DNA of 64,000 nucleotides from Hymenobacter sedentarius (GTDB lineage Bacteria > Bacteroidota > Bacteroidia > Cytophagales > Hymenobacteraceae). How positions within the stretch are numbered: the stretch's first letter is position 1; every line of letters starts with the position of its first letter. The position numbers and the translations under genes are program-made. This document shows, piece by piece, positions 13,715 through 22,496 of the stretch. The stretch covers positions 2,294,001 to 2,358,000 of the forward strand of contig NZ_CP013909.1 of assembly GCF_001507645.1 (NCBI RefSeq), read 5' to 3'. The notes under the pieces were generated by a model. It was not told the origin of the DNA, ran no database searches, and was given only the letters and a program-made list of their open reading frames with translations.

Positions 13715-14217
13715 GGGGGGCGGGGTTTAGTGTTGGCGGGAAGGGTGACTCCGGTGTTCCACGACCGGCGGGCTAGTTGGGCGGGATGGAGCGCCGGGGA
13801 AGGCCTAAACCAAACCTCCCCCAGCCCCGGCCGCTCTGGATGAGTGCGGCTCCTCGGAAGACCAGGTCCGGCCTTCTGGGGGTAAATACGCCGACCGTGG
13901 TGCCGTTTTCCGGTCGAGCTTAAAAAATTCGTAAAACAGAGTTGCCTCGGGCGCGCGGGCGCGCGGTAGTTCTGGAAGCCATCTCATGTCCGTTGTGCCG
14001 GGGGCACCCCACCAGGCCCCCGCTCCCGGTTTCCCCGCCACCAGGCTCCGTCCCGGGCTCCCCGCCAGGTATCCTCCCCCGGCTACCCGGTCCAGGGCTC
14101 CCCGCGTCTCCTCCCCCTTACTCGGGTACAGTTGGCGAAATAATCTCGATGTGGGTTTCAGAGTCAAGGGTTTATGAGATGGGTAGGCCCGGAAAAAAGT
14201 GTAAAAGCCGGGGGTGG
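13715..14217. other. GC-rich spacer with iteron-like CCAGG repeats
   Basis: This non-coding stretch lies between the polymerase-like gene and the small gene upstream of it. Between 14000 and 14115 four CCAGG cores occur at 14012, 14041, 14065 and 14092, about 24-29 bases apart, in similar surroundings (CCCCGCC before, GGCTCC or GGGCTCCCC after). A short AT-rich patch (cttaaaaaattcgtaaaac) sits at 13918-13936. Degenerate iterons next to an AT-rich patch would suit a replication origin, but GC-rich low complexity could produce the same picture by chance. Confidence 0.35.
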
Positions 14218-14709
14218 TTACTTGGTCTTGGTGGGCTTCTGGTAGATGGGGAAGCCCTCCTTGATGCGGGCCAGGGTGTAGCCCCCGAGCGTCTTCTTGA
14301 CCTTGCCGTCCTAGTGGTCGAGCTGGGCCTGGTGAAGGATGCGGTTGAGCTGCTTGAACTGCTCCTCGCTGCGCACGGCCTTGACCTTCTCGCGGGCCTG
14401 GTGCTCGGTGAGCTTGAAGTCTGTGCGCATGCGGTCGTAGGCTCGGGCCCAGCCGTCCATGCCGCGGGCCATGTAGAAGTTTCGTAACTCCGCGATTTGC
14501 GCCAGGGTGAGCGCCTTCCTCATCGGGACCAACTCCAACCGCAGGTTGCCGCGGGCGTTGGGGTTGGACGGAATGGTGAACTGGCTGAAGCGGCAGTGCA
14601 TTTCGACAACACTTCCCTGGTCGACGCTGGCGGCTTCGTTGTAAAAGTTGGCCAGCGGAAAGAAGACCGTAGCCTCGGGGCGAAACCCCCGAAGCATGAC
14701 CTGCAGCAC
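14218..14709 (-). pseudogene. Small unknown gene with one in-frame amber codon
   Basis: From GTG at 14709 (or ATG at 14697) the frame runs 132 codons to a TAG at 14311-14313. It then continues in the same frame for 30 more sensible codons (DGKVKKTLGG, then YTLARIKEGFPIYQK) to a TAA at 14218-14220. A single base change from TGG would explain the amber codon. The protein looks soluble and helical (ALTLAQIAELRNFYMARG) and belongs to no family I know. It is oriented like the polymerase-like gene and the HTH gene, so the three may form one module. Either the last 30 residues are dispensable and the 132-residue form is made, or this is early decay. Confidence 0.55.
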
Positions 14710-15178
14710 TTGTGTTGCGCTGGGGCTTGCCTTTCGCCGCTCGGACGTGGCAGTCTACCACTATACTCACCTGTTATCTTGAACCCAGAAATTATTGAAA
14801 AATCTTGGGGCACCCACTACAAATTGTGGCCCCCCAGGCGGGGCGGGACAGGAAGGGGATACCCAGGGGAGGGCGAGGGTATCCCAGCCCAACGGTTTTT
14901 AGGTTGCTTGTCCAGCCTCGGGCACCTGTTTGTCGTTCAAATCACTCCACGCAGGATTTTTAACCGGTGACGACTTGCTAGAACGGTACCATAAAGCGGC
15001 CAAACCCGCGATAAAAACCGGTTATCCCAGGTTAGGGAACTGTTAAGTTTTGTACTTGCTGGGTAATAACAGGGCTGACCAGTAGCGGGAGCCGACGATG
15101 ACTCCGTTAACCTCGACCACAAGTGGTAGGTGGGAACACCCTTTGTCGCTGGCGAGTAGCGGGCACGCACCACGAAGA
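14710..15178. other. Intergenic region with a small inverted repeat
   Basis: No convincing gene is present on either strand. A short inverted repeat (gggatacc ... ggtatccc, about 14857-14886) lies here. The upstream end is GC-rich and the part near 15000-15070 is more AT-rich, with fragments such as accggttatccc. This may contain the promoter or operator of the module that continues leftwards. Confidence 0.35.
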
Positions 15179-15613
15179 TTAGCTGGCATTGCTGGGGCGG
15201 CCCGTGGTGCGGCGCCCGTATCTGCGTCGCCCGTTGGGTTGAATTTGCAGTTCCAAGGCAGCCAGCACGTGGCCCCGTTTGACGCGTACCTCGCGACCTA
15301 CTTTAAAGCCCTGAAGCTTCTTAGTCCTGACCCACTGGTAGACCGTCTCGGGGCATAGCCCTAGAAGCTGAGCGGCCTGATTCACGGTTAAAACCTGGTC
15401 GTTCCGGTCGGCTTCCACGGCGGCAGCCTTCTCTGCCAGCAGCAACTCGTACTCTTCGCGGACCGCTCGGCGGGCATACCGGTCCAGTTCCTCGAGTAGC
15501 GGAGCGATAAGGGTCGGCCACATGGTGAACCCATAGAATGGTTGCTCACCAGCTTTTTTTGCGAAGGTTGAAGGCGTGGTTCCTGCGGGTAGAGGACTCG
15601 TCATGTTTCTCAT
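15179..15613 (-). CDS. Helix-turn-helix DNA-binding protein, excisionase type
   Basis: The 144-residue protein has a C-terminal helix-turn-helix of the MerR/excisionase-like class: LTVNQAAQLLGLCPETVYQW then VRTKKLQGFKVGREVRVKRG. The first ~70 residues form a helical segment rich in Glu, Arg and Ala. Proteins like this either direct excision of integrated elements or regulate element genes. It stands first in a minus-strand series with the amber-interrupted gene and the polymerase-like gene. Start alternatives are the ATGs at 15613 and 15604. A similar but shorter protein is encoded at 22497-22781, at the other side of the restriction operon. Confidence 0.8.
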   Translation of the reverse strand: MRNMTSPLPAGTTPSTFAKKAGEQPFYGFTMWPTLIAPLLEELDRYARRAVREEYELLLAEKAAAVEADRNDQVLTVNQAAQLLGLCPETVYQWVRTKKLQGFKVGREVRVKRGHVLAALELQIQPNGRRRYGRRTTGRPSNAS

Positions 15614-15814
15614 GCCTCCTTTACGACAACCCCAAGGGGCCCGTTACCGTAGTATTTCTCCTTTTTTACAAAAAGCTTAATGACAGCTAGTTGAATTGGC
15701 GCAAGGTTGCCGTGCTTCCTTAACTCCCGCCCGGCGTTTGTCGGGCGAAGGCGAATGATAACGTCGCCACGAATAGGCAAAAGCTCTACTCGTGGCGACG
15801 TTGCAGAAACGGTG

Positions 15815-17293
15815 CTACTCCGCTATCTCCAGCTCCTCGGCGATGCTGGCGAACTGCGTCAGCGCGGCTTGCAGGTTCTCGGTGATTTCCAGGGCCAGCA
15901 CGTCGGGGGCGGGCAGGGTGGCGCTGTCTTCCAGGGCGTCGTCCTTGAGCCAGAAGATGTCGAGGTTCACCTTGTCGCGGGCCAGGAGCTGGGCCAGCTC
16001 GTAGCGGTGGAACTGCTCGGTCTCCTGGCGCTGGGCCCGCTGGCCGGGCTTGCCGTAGCAGGCGATGAAGTCCTGCAGGTGGGCCAGGGTGAGCGGGTTG
16101 CCCTTGGGGGTGAAGTGCTGGTTGGTGCGCAGGTCGTACACCCACAGGTCTTTGGTCTGGGCCTGCTCGGCGGCGGCGCGCTTCTCGAAGAAAATCACGT
16201 TGGCCTTCACGCCCTGGGCATAGAAGATGCCGGTGGGCAGGCGCAGCAGGGTGTGCACGTTGCAGTCCTGCAGCAGCTTGCGGCGGATGGTTTCGCCGGC
16301 CCCGCCCTCGAAGAGCACGTTGTCGGGCAGCACCACGGCGGCCGTGCCGCCCACCTTGAGGATGGTGTAGATGTGCTGGACGAAATTGAGCTGCTTGTTG
16401 CTGGTGGTGGCCACGAAGTCGGTGCGCTCGTAGCTGAGCGTGTCCTTGCTGGTCTGGCCTTCCTCGCTCATCACCGTGATGCTGCTCTTCTTGCCGAAGG
16501 GCGGGTTGGCCAGGATAAAGTCGTAGCGCTCGCCGGGGTCGGAGAGGAGGGAGTCGCGGTTTTGCACCGGGCTTTCGGTTGAGCCCACGCCGTGCAGGTA
16601 GAGGTTCATGGCCGCCAGGCGCACCACCGAGTCCACGATGTCGGTGCCGTGGAAGGTGTGGTCGCGCAGGAACTTGAGCTGCTCGCGGTCCATGTCCTTG
16701 CCGTAGGTGTCGACGAGGTAATCGCGGGCCACCAGCAGGAAGCCCGCCGTGCCGCAGGCCGGGTCGCAGATGGTCTGGCCGGGGGTGGGGGCCACGGCTT
16801 CCACAATGGCCTGGATGAGCGGGCGCGGGGTGAAGTACTGGCCGGCGCCGCCTTTTACGTCCTCGGCGTTTTTCTGCAGCAGGCCTTCGTAAATCTCGCC
16901 CTTGACGTCGAAGCCCAGGCCCGACCAGTTTTCGCGGTCAATCAGGGCCAGCAGGTGCTTGAGCCGGGCCGGGTTCTGAATCTTGTTCTGGGCCTTCTTG
17001 AAGATGACGCCCAGCATGCCGGGCTCCTTGCCCAGGTCGGAGAGCAGGTGGCGGTACTGCACCTCCAGCGCGTCGCCTTCGAGGGCGCGCAGGCTGGCCC
17101 AGTCTTTTCCTTCGGGCACGGCGGGGGCGTTGGGCGCGCCGGCCTGCTCGTCGGCCATTTTCAGGAACAACAGGTAGGTAATCTGCTCGACGTAGTCGCC
17201 GTAGCCCACGCCGTCGTCGCGGAGCACGGTAGCGTAGCCCCAGACGCGCTGGACGAGGGATTGAGCAGTAGCATTCAAGGTGGGTTGACGCAT
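15815..17293 (-). CDS. hsdM: Type I restriction-modification methyltransferase subunit HsdM
   Basis: This 492-residue N6-adenine methyltransferase subunit has an N-terminal helical HsdM_N domain (about 5-130), the linker motif GAGQYFTPR (about 149-157), the SAM-binding motif DPACGTAGF (177-185) and the catalytic NPPF (263-266). The length is normal. The ATG at 17293 is chosen because the frame upstream is not protein-like and because the truncated copy at 7371 begins at the same codon. HsdM pairs with HsdS to methylate the recognition site, and with HsdR to cut unmethylated DNA. It is the last gene of the minus-strand operon hsdR, hsdS, secreted protein, hsdM; hsdM is more often found first or next to hsdS. 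Confidence 0.96.
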   Translation of the reverse strand: MRQPTLNATAQSLVQRVWGYATVLRDDGVGYGDYVEQITYLLFLKMADEQAGAPNAPAVPEGKDWASLRALEGDALEVQYRHLLSDLGKEPGMLGVIFKKAQNKIQNPARLKHLLALIDRENWSGLGFDVKGEIYEGLLQKNAEDVKGGAGQYFTPRPLIQAIVEAVAPTPGQTICDPACGTAGFLLVARDYLVDTYGKDMDREQLKFLRDHTFHGTDIVDSVVRLAAMNLYLHGVGSTESPVQNRDSLLSDPGERYDFILANPPFGKKSSITVMSEEGQTSKDTLSYERTDFVATTSNKQLNFVQHIYTILKVGGTAAVVLPDNVLFEGGAGETIRRKLLQDCNVHTLLRLPTGIFYAQGVKANVIFFEKRAAAEQAQTKDLWVYDLRTNQHFTPKGNPLTLAHLQDFIACYGKPGQRAQRQETEQFHRYELAQLLARDKVNLDIFWLKDDALEDSATLPAPDVLALEITENLQAALTQFASIAEELEIAE

Positions 17294-17351
17294 GGAAGTA
17301 GGAAGCAAAGAGGGGAGGCCCCGCACGGGGACCCTTGATAAGGGGCTGCCG

Positions 17352-17915
17352 CTACGGGCAGGGGACGGTTTCGTTGGAGAGGTACTCGCTCTTCTTGGCG
17401 CCGGCGTAGGCGTACGAGAAGGGCTTGTCGGTGCGGGTCATGCGGGCGCAACTATAGAGGCCGATGCCGCGGCTGATGCGCGAGGTGCTGGTTTTATCGA
17501 GCGAAGCGCCGGTGAAATTGGCCATGTAGCCGCTTTGCCGGTGCGTGTTCTTCAAAATCACCACGTAGCGGCCGTTCACCTTCACCTTGAGGATTTGCAG
17601 GTAGGGGTTGGTTGTGGCCGCGGCGCTATACGTTAGCCCCACCTCGCGCATGGCCTGGTTGAATTGGCACACGTAGGGCTGCTCGCTGGTGTCGTCGTTC
17701 AGCAGCTTGAATACCGACAGTAGCGCTTCCGCATCGGCTTTCTGCGCCGCATTTTCGGGGTCTTCGATGAACGACTCGACATCGTGCTTGTACCGGTCCG
17801 CGTCGTCGCTAAACAGGGCCTCCACGAAATGGGAGCGCAGCGAGGAGTAGCTCTGGCAGAAGCCGCGAAACGGAGCCAGCAGTAAGGTCAGGACCAGTAG
17901 GATTGAAAGACGCAT
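17352..17915 (-). CDS. Unknown exported protein inside the hsd operon
   Basis: The ATG at 17915 starts a signal peptide (LSILLVLTLLLAPFRGFCQ) and gives a 187-residue protein; the longer frame upstream reads like non-coding DNA. I do not recognise a family. The mature part is acidic at first (LFSDDADRYKHDVESFIED), followed by a beta-rich half (YLQILKVKVNGRYVVILKN), with Cys residues at its middle and end. It sits 40 bases after hsdS and 58 bases before hsdM in the same orientation, so it is probably co-transcribed with a restriction system although an exported protein has no obvious part in one. It could be a passenger gene or a protein acting at the envelope. Confidence 0.7.
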   Translation of the reverse strand: MRLSILLVLTLLLAPFRGFCQSYSSLRSHFVEALFSDDADRYKHDVESFIEDPENAAQKADAEALLSVFKLLNDDTSEQPYVCQFNQAMREVGLTYSAAATTNPYLQILKVKVNGRYVVILKNTHRQSGYMANFTGASLDKTSTSRISRGIGLYSCARMTRTDKPFSYAYAGAKKSEYLSNETVPCP

Positions 17916-17955
17916 GGGGTAGGGCAGGGTGAAGTAAACAGATGCAGTTCCGCGC

Positions 17956-19536
17956 CTACAAGGGCATAGAGAGCTGTTTGGATGCCAGTGAGGTTTTGCT
18001 TGCCCGGGCCTTGCGCGCTTTCGGCGGGGTCGTGGACTCGTTCTGAAGCCGCGCCAGTAACGCCGCAGCCGGCTCGTCGGTGGCATCCTGGGGCACGAGG
18101 CGGCCGGTGAAGGCTCGGTGCAGGATGCTCTGGCGCAGGCGCTCGGCGCGTTTCAGTTCGTCGGTGAGGGTCCGGCTCAGCGCGTCGAGCACGGTGAGGC
18201 GGCGCTCTACTTCGGCTACGATTTCGGCTTGCTCGGCTAGGGGTGGGAGAGGAAAGGTGTAACGCGCCAGAGCAGCGCCGGTGAAATGCTGGATGCCAGT
18301 ACCGGTGAAGTAGGTGCTCAAATAATGGCCTAGAGCGTCGTGGCGCAGGCTATAGAATAAAAAACGATTGAGCAGGGATTTGCTTTTGATGCGAACACGA
18401 TGCAACGCCTTTTGAATTTTTATCGGCGTTTCAGATTCCCAAATGGCAGCTCTGCCAGGTTCGCCACCTTCACAAATAACCAAGTCGCCTTTTTTTACCG
18501 AGTAACGTTCGTCCTCTTCTTCGGTAAAACGCATCAGCTTCAACTCTTCCAAATCGAACGAGCCCCACCGCACGCTAACGTTGCGCAGGTAGGGCTGTAG
18601 TGTGCCTTTGTTCTTTGCTTCATCAAGCATTTTGCCCAAACACATTTCTGCGATACTATCCAGCCGGCACCAAGTCCATCCCTCCGGTAACTCATGTAAC
18701 TCCGAAGTGTCAACCGCTTCCGGCTCCACATACTTCGATTTCCACCCATCGCCCAGCGGCAGCTGGCCGCCGCGCTTGGCCACCTGAGCAGCTTCCCACT
18801 GCGCCCGGCGCTCGTCGCGGATGCGCTCCAACAGGGCGGCCCCGGTTTCGGTGGGGGCGGGGTGGGCTTCGCGCCAGGCGCGGGTGAGCTCGCCCGTGAC
18901 GGCGGCGTGCAGCACCGACTGGCGGTAACGTTTCAGCAGGGCCTGGGTGCGGCGCACGGCCGCCACGCCCGCATCCAGCTTGCTGAACAGCTCCTCCAGT
19001 TTTGCCACGATGCGCCGCTGCTCGGGCAGGGGAGGAAGGGGGAAGGGTAATTTGTTTAAAATGGTGTGGTTAAGGTTATTCATGGTGGAGCCTACAGACT
19101 CCCCGTTCAGGTATTTCTTAGAAAATTCGGAGCTGAAAAACAGTGCGAAGTAGTCGTTGGTAACAGCTTTTTGAAGTTGTAAGAAAAAAGACCCAGTGCC
19201 ACACAACCACCCATCCTCGGTAGAGGTGACAATAGCACAGCGACCCATTTCTCCTCTTCGACCAATAACAATGTCACCGGTTTTAAGCACATAGCTACTT
19301 AGCCGCTCTTTCGTTTCTGCCGCCACCGTCATGTGCATGGATGGAACGATGCGCCCATCCACAATATTCATTGGGTTCACCAAAGGGATTTGGCCAATAA
19401 CGTAATCCGCTTTGTGCAGCATTGAGCCGAAAGGGCCAGTCGACGCTCTGACCAACAAATCTTTTAATTCGCACCATTTCCAATTCCTTGGAATTTCGAA
19501 TAGCATTTCAGCCTCTACCTCGTTACTCTTTTGCAT
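17956..19536 (-). CDS. hsdS: Type I restriction-modification specificity subunit HsdS
   Basis: The 526-residue subunit has the usual two halves. Target-recognition domain 1 (about 10-180) is followed by a central conserved helix region starting PLPEQRRIVAKLEELFSKLD. Domain 2 (about 270-440) is followed by the distal conserved region PLAEQAEIVAEVERRLTVLD. It sets the bipartite DNA target and bridges two HsdM subunits. The start lies 16 bases after the hsdR stop, which indicates one operon. Recognition domains vary quickly, so the target sequence cannot be predicted. No inverted repeats or spare hsdS gene that would signal phase-variable specificity are present within the locus. Confidence 0.95.
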   Translation of the reverse strand: MQKSNEVEAEMLFEIPRNWKWCELKDLLVRASTGPFGSMLHKADYVIGQIPLVNPMNIVDGRIVPSMHMTVAAETKERLSSYVLKTGDIVIGRRGEMGRCAIVTSTEDGWLCGTGSFFLQLQKAVTNDYFALFFSSEFSKKYLNGESVGSTMNNLNHTILNKLPFPLPPLPEQRRIVAKLEELFSKLDAGVAAVRRTQALLKRYRQSVLHAAVTGELTRAWREAHPAPTETGAALLERIRDERRAQWEAAQVAKRGGQLPLGDGWKSKYVEPEAVDTSELHELPEGWTWCRLDSIAEMCLGKMLDEAKNKGTLQPYLRNVSVRWGSFDLEELKLMRFTEEEDERYSVKKGDLVICEGGEPGRAAIWESETPIKIQKALHRVRIKSKSLLNRFLFYSLRHDALGHYLSTYFTGTGIQHFTGAALARYTFPLPPLAEQAEIVAEVERRLTVLDALSRTLTDELKRAERLRQSILHRAFTGRLVPQDATDEPAAALLARLQNESTTPPKARKARASKTSLASKQLSMPL

Positions 19537-19552
19537 GCTAGTTCTAGATGTC

Positions 19553-22381
19553 CTACGCGGCCAGGGCCTCGTTTAATTCGGCTACCAACTGATTCAAATC
19601 CGTCCCGAACACCTGCCGGGCGCGAGCGTAGCCGCCCTGGTCCACGAAGGGCGGCAGGGTAAAGTCTTCGGCCTCCACGCTCAGCGAGGTGGCCACCTTC
19701 TCCTTCATCATCGTGAGCCAGCGCTGCTGCTCTTCCGAGAACGTGCGGCCGGCCTGCTGCTGCGCCGCCAGCCACGCCCCAAACCGCTCGTCCACGCCCA
19801 GCGGGTAGGCGGTCAGCGTTTCGGTCTGGTGCAGGGCAAAGCGCACGAGGCTGATGAGGTTGGTAAGCAGGGTTTTGGGGCCGGCCCCGCGCACGCGGGC
19901 CTTTTCCAGCTGCTCGTAGGCCGCCCAGATGCCTTCGGGCGTCAGCTCCGGGTGGTCGAGGCGCAGGGCCAGGGCCAGCTCCCGAATTTGGGCAAAGGTA
20001 ACGGCCCGGCGGGCGTAGGGCTGGTTGTGCAGCAGCTGCAGCGCCGTGATTTCGTCCTTGTGCACCTCGATGAAGGCCTGAAACTTGTCCACCCGCTGTC
20101 GGGCCAGGGCCTCCTGCGCCGCTTCGGGCGAGGTGCGGCTCTCGAAGCCCGCCGCCAGCACCCGGTCCTGGCTCACCAGGTCGATGATGAGGTCGTGCTG
20201 GGCGTGCACCTTGGTCAGCAGCGTGCGCAGGGCCGGGTCGTCGAACAGGTGCACGGCCCGCTCGGTGAGAGCCTCCACGGCCTGCTGCCAGTGGGCATCG
20301 GTGGGTTCGTCCAGGGCGCTGCCGGGCTCGCCGGGGGCGGGTTGGCCGTTCGCGGCAGCTTCGGTAGCAGCCACACGCTGGGCCTCGGCCTCCTGCCGCA
20401 CGGGGTCCACGGCGTCGTAGAGGCGGGCGGCGAGCTGCTGCACGGTGGCTCCGCCGGTCTGGGCCTGCACGGCCGCCCGGTCGTCGGGCGTAAGCTGGCG
20501 GTCGAGCCGGGCCAGGCGGGTGGCCAGGCTGCGCAGCTGGGCGGGGTCGTGGTTGCCCTGGGCCACGGCGTGCAGCAGCTTCTCGAAGCCCAGGCCGCCG
20601 AGGCGCTCCACGCTCTCGGTGTCCTTCTTCACCGAGTCGGTCACGCCCACCGCGTCCACAATCACGAAGCGGGTTTTGGCGCCCGCGTCGCTCGTCACCG
20701 TCTCCAGGTCGGTGGGGCTGATGACGCGGGTGCCGCGCCCCTTCATCTGGTCGAAGTACACCCGGCTGCGCACGTCGCGCAGAAACAGCAGGCACTCCAG
20801 GGGCTTGATGTCGGTGCCGGTCGAAATCATGTCCACCGTCACGGCCACCCGCGGGTTGTACTCGTTGCGGAACTTGCGAATCAGCGTGTCGGCGTTCTCG
20901 TCCGAGCCGTAAGTGATTTTCTTACAAAAGTCGTTGCCCTTGCCAAACAGCTCGCGCACCAGCTCCACGATTTCGTCGGCGTGGTGGTCGCTCTTGGCAA
21001 ATATTAAGGTCTTGGGCACAATTTCGCGTCCCGGAAACAGCTCCGTGAACAGGCTGGATTTCCACTTGCCGAGCACCGTGCGGATTTGGTCGGGGGCCGT
21101 CACCGAGCGGTCGAGCTGGGTGCCGGTGTAGACCAGGTCGTCGTCGAGCGTTTCCCAGCGCTTGGTGCGGGTCTGGCGCTCCATGAGCCTCACGCTGCTG
21201 CCCTTTTCCACCCGCGAGCCCTGGGCCGTGATTTCGGTCTCGATGCGGAACACGTCGGAGCCCACGTTCACGCCGTCGACCACGGCGCGCTCGTGGCTGT
21301 ACTCCATCACCAGGTTCTGGTTGAAGAAGCCGAAGGTCTGCTTGGCCGGCGTGGCCGTCAGGCCGATGAGGTGGGCGTCGAAGTACTCGAGCACCTGCTG
21401 CCACACGTTGTAGATGGAGCGGTGGCACTCGTCAATCACCACGAAGTCGTAGCCCTCGGGCGGCAGGGCCGGGTTATAGGCCACCTCGCGGGGGCGTTGC
21501 GGCGCCTCGCCGTTCAGCTCAAAGCCCGACCGCTCTTCGTTGCCCGCGTCGAACTCGGCCTCACCCCGAAGCATGGAGTACAGCCGCTGGATGGTGGTGA
21601 TGGTGACCTTGCTCACCGTGTCGAGCTGGTTGCTGGTCAGGTGCTGCACGTTGTAGAGCTCCGTGAACTTGCGCCCGTCGTCGGGGGCCGTGTACTGCTG
21701 AAACTCCTGCAGGGTCTGCCGCCCCAGGTTGCCCCGGTCCACCAGAAAGAGGATGCGCTTGGCCCCGGCAAACTTGATGAGCCGGTAGATGAACGAGACC
21801 GCCGTAAAAGTCTTGCCACTACCCGTGGCCATCTGAATCAGGGCCCGGGACCGGTCGTCCTTCAAGCTCACGTCGAGGTTGCGCAGGGCTTCGATTTGGC
21901 AGTCGCGCAGCCCGGCGGTGGTCACGGGCGGCAGCAGGCGCAGGCGGGCGCGCAGGGTGCCGCCCAGCTGCCGGGTCCACGCGCGCAGCGTTTCGGGCTG
22001 GTGAAAGCCGAACACCGGCCGCGAGCGCGGCTCGGGGTCGCGGGCGTCGGCGAAACGGATTTCCTGGCCGTTGGCCTCGTAGCCGAAGGGGAGCTGGTCG
22101 GCCACCCGCTGGGCGTGCTTGGTGGCGCTGGCCTGGTAGCGGGCCGTCTGCTCGGCCACGGCCGTGAGCGAGGTGCCTTCCCGCTTGGCCTCCACGATGC
22201 CCACCAGCTTGCGGTCGACCAGCAGGGCGTAGTCCGCGGGGCCCGAGTCGGTGGGGTATTCCCGCACCGCTACGCCGGCGCCCGCTCCTAAGTTTATTTG
22301 CTTGTAGTCCTGCACGAGCCAGCCGGCGAGGGACAGTTGGGCATCGATGAGCTGGCGAGCGTGCTGTTCGGGGGTGAGCAT
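19553..22381 (-). CDS. hsdR: Type I restriction endonuclease subunit HsdR
   Basis: The 942-residue motor and nuclease subunit cuts unmethylated DNA after translocation. The N-terminal nuclease shows the PD-(D/E)xK pattern (Asp50, then Glu64-x-Lys66 in GIVEAKREG). The helicase has Walker A at 185-191 (ATGSGKT) and DECH at 317-320, followed by the SF2 motif TATPAK and a second RecA-like domain with VTVDMISTGTDI. The C-terminal ~250 residues are the helical region that holds the complex together. All key residues are present, so the enzyme should be active. It is the first gene of the hsd operon, with 115 bases separating it from an HTH gene in the same orientation. Confidence 0.96.
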   Translation of the reverse strand: MLTPEQHARQLIDAQLSLAGWLVQDYKQINLGAGAGVAVREYPTDSGPADYALLVDRKLVGIVEAKREGTSLTAVAEQTARYQASATKHAQRVADQLPFGYEANGQEIRFADARDPEPRSRPVFGFHQPETLRAWTRQLGGTLRARLRLLPPVTTAGLRDCQIEALRNLDVSLKDDRSRALIQMATGSGKTFTAVSFIYRLIKFAGAKRILFLVDRGNLGRQTLQEFQQYTAPDDGRKFTELYNVQHLTSNQLDTVSKVTITTIQRLYSMLRGEAEFDAGNEERSGFELNGEAPQRPREVAYNPALPPEGYDFVVIDECHRSIYNVWQQVLEYFDAHLIGLTATPAKQTFGFFNQNLVMEYSHERAVVDGVNVGSDVFRIETEITAQGSRVEKGSSVRLMERQTRTKRWETLDDDLVYTGTQLDRSVTAPDQIRTVLGKWKSSLFTELFPGREIVPKTLIFAKSDHHADEIVELVRELFGKGNDFCKKITYGSDENADTLIRKFRNEYNPRVAVTVDMISTGTDIKPLECLLFLRDVRSRVYFDQMKGRGTRVISPTDLETVTSDAGAKTRFVIVDAVGVTDSVKKDTESVERLGGLGFEKLLHAVAQGNHDPAQLRSLATRLARLDRQLTPDDRAAVQAQTGGATVQQLAARLYDAVDPVRQEAEAQRVAATEAAANGQPAPGEPGSALDEPTDAHWQQAVEALTERAVHLFDDPALRTLLTKVHAQHDLIIDLVSQDRVLAAGFESRTSPEAAQEALARQRVDKFQAFIEVHKDEITALQLLHNQPYARRAVTFAQIRELALALRLDHPELTPEGIWAAYEQLEKARVRGAGPKTLLTNLISLVRFALHQTETLTAYPLGVDERFGAWLAAQQQAGRTFSEEQQRWLTMMKEKVATSLSVEAEDFTLPPFVDQGGYARARQVFGTDLNQLVAELNEALAA

Positions 22382-22496
22382 GAAAGGAAGGGGGGCGGTA
22401 GAACTGCGAAAGTAGTCTACTATTAGTGCTGAGCCTCCTCCTCAAACTCATCAAATCAGGTAGGTACTGAATCCGCGCACCTAAATCGCGCACCTA

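Noticed and set aside
12788..13843. Plus-strand frame opposite the polymerase-like gene
   Set aside because: Gly/Val/Ala-rich antisense-type composition and no recognisable motif, while the minus strand gives an even, protein-like sequence with ordered motifs.
13805..14770. A 321-codon minus-strand frame overlapping the amber gene
   Set aside because: It runs through the GC-rich repeats with Arg/Pro/Gly-rich content; the other frame has balanced composition despite the amber codon.
17956..19536. Phase-variable hsdS inversion system
   Set aside because: No recombinase, silent hsdS gene or inverted repeats within the specificity gene are present in the window.
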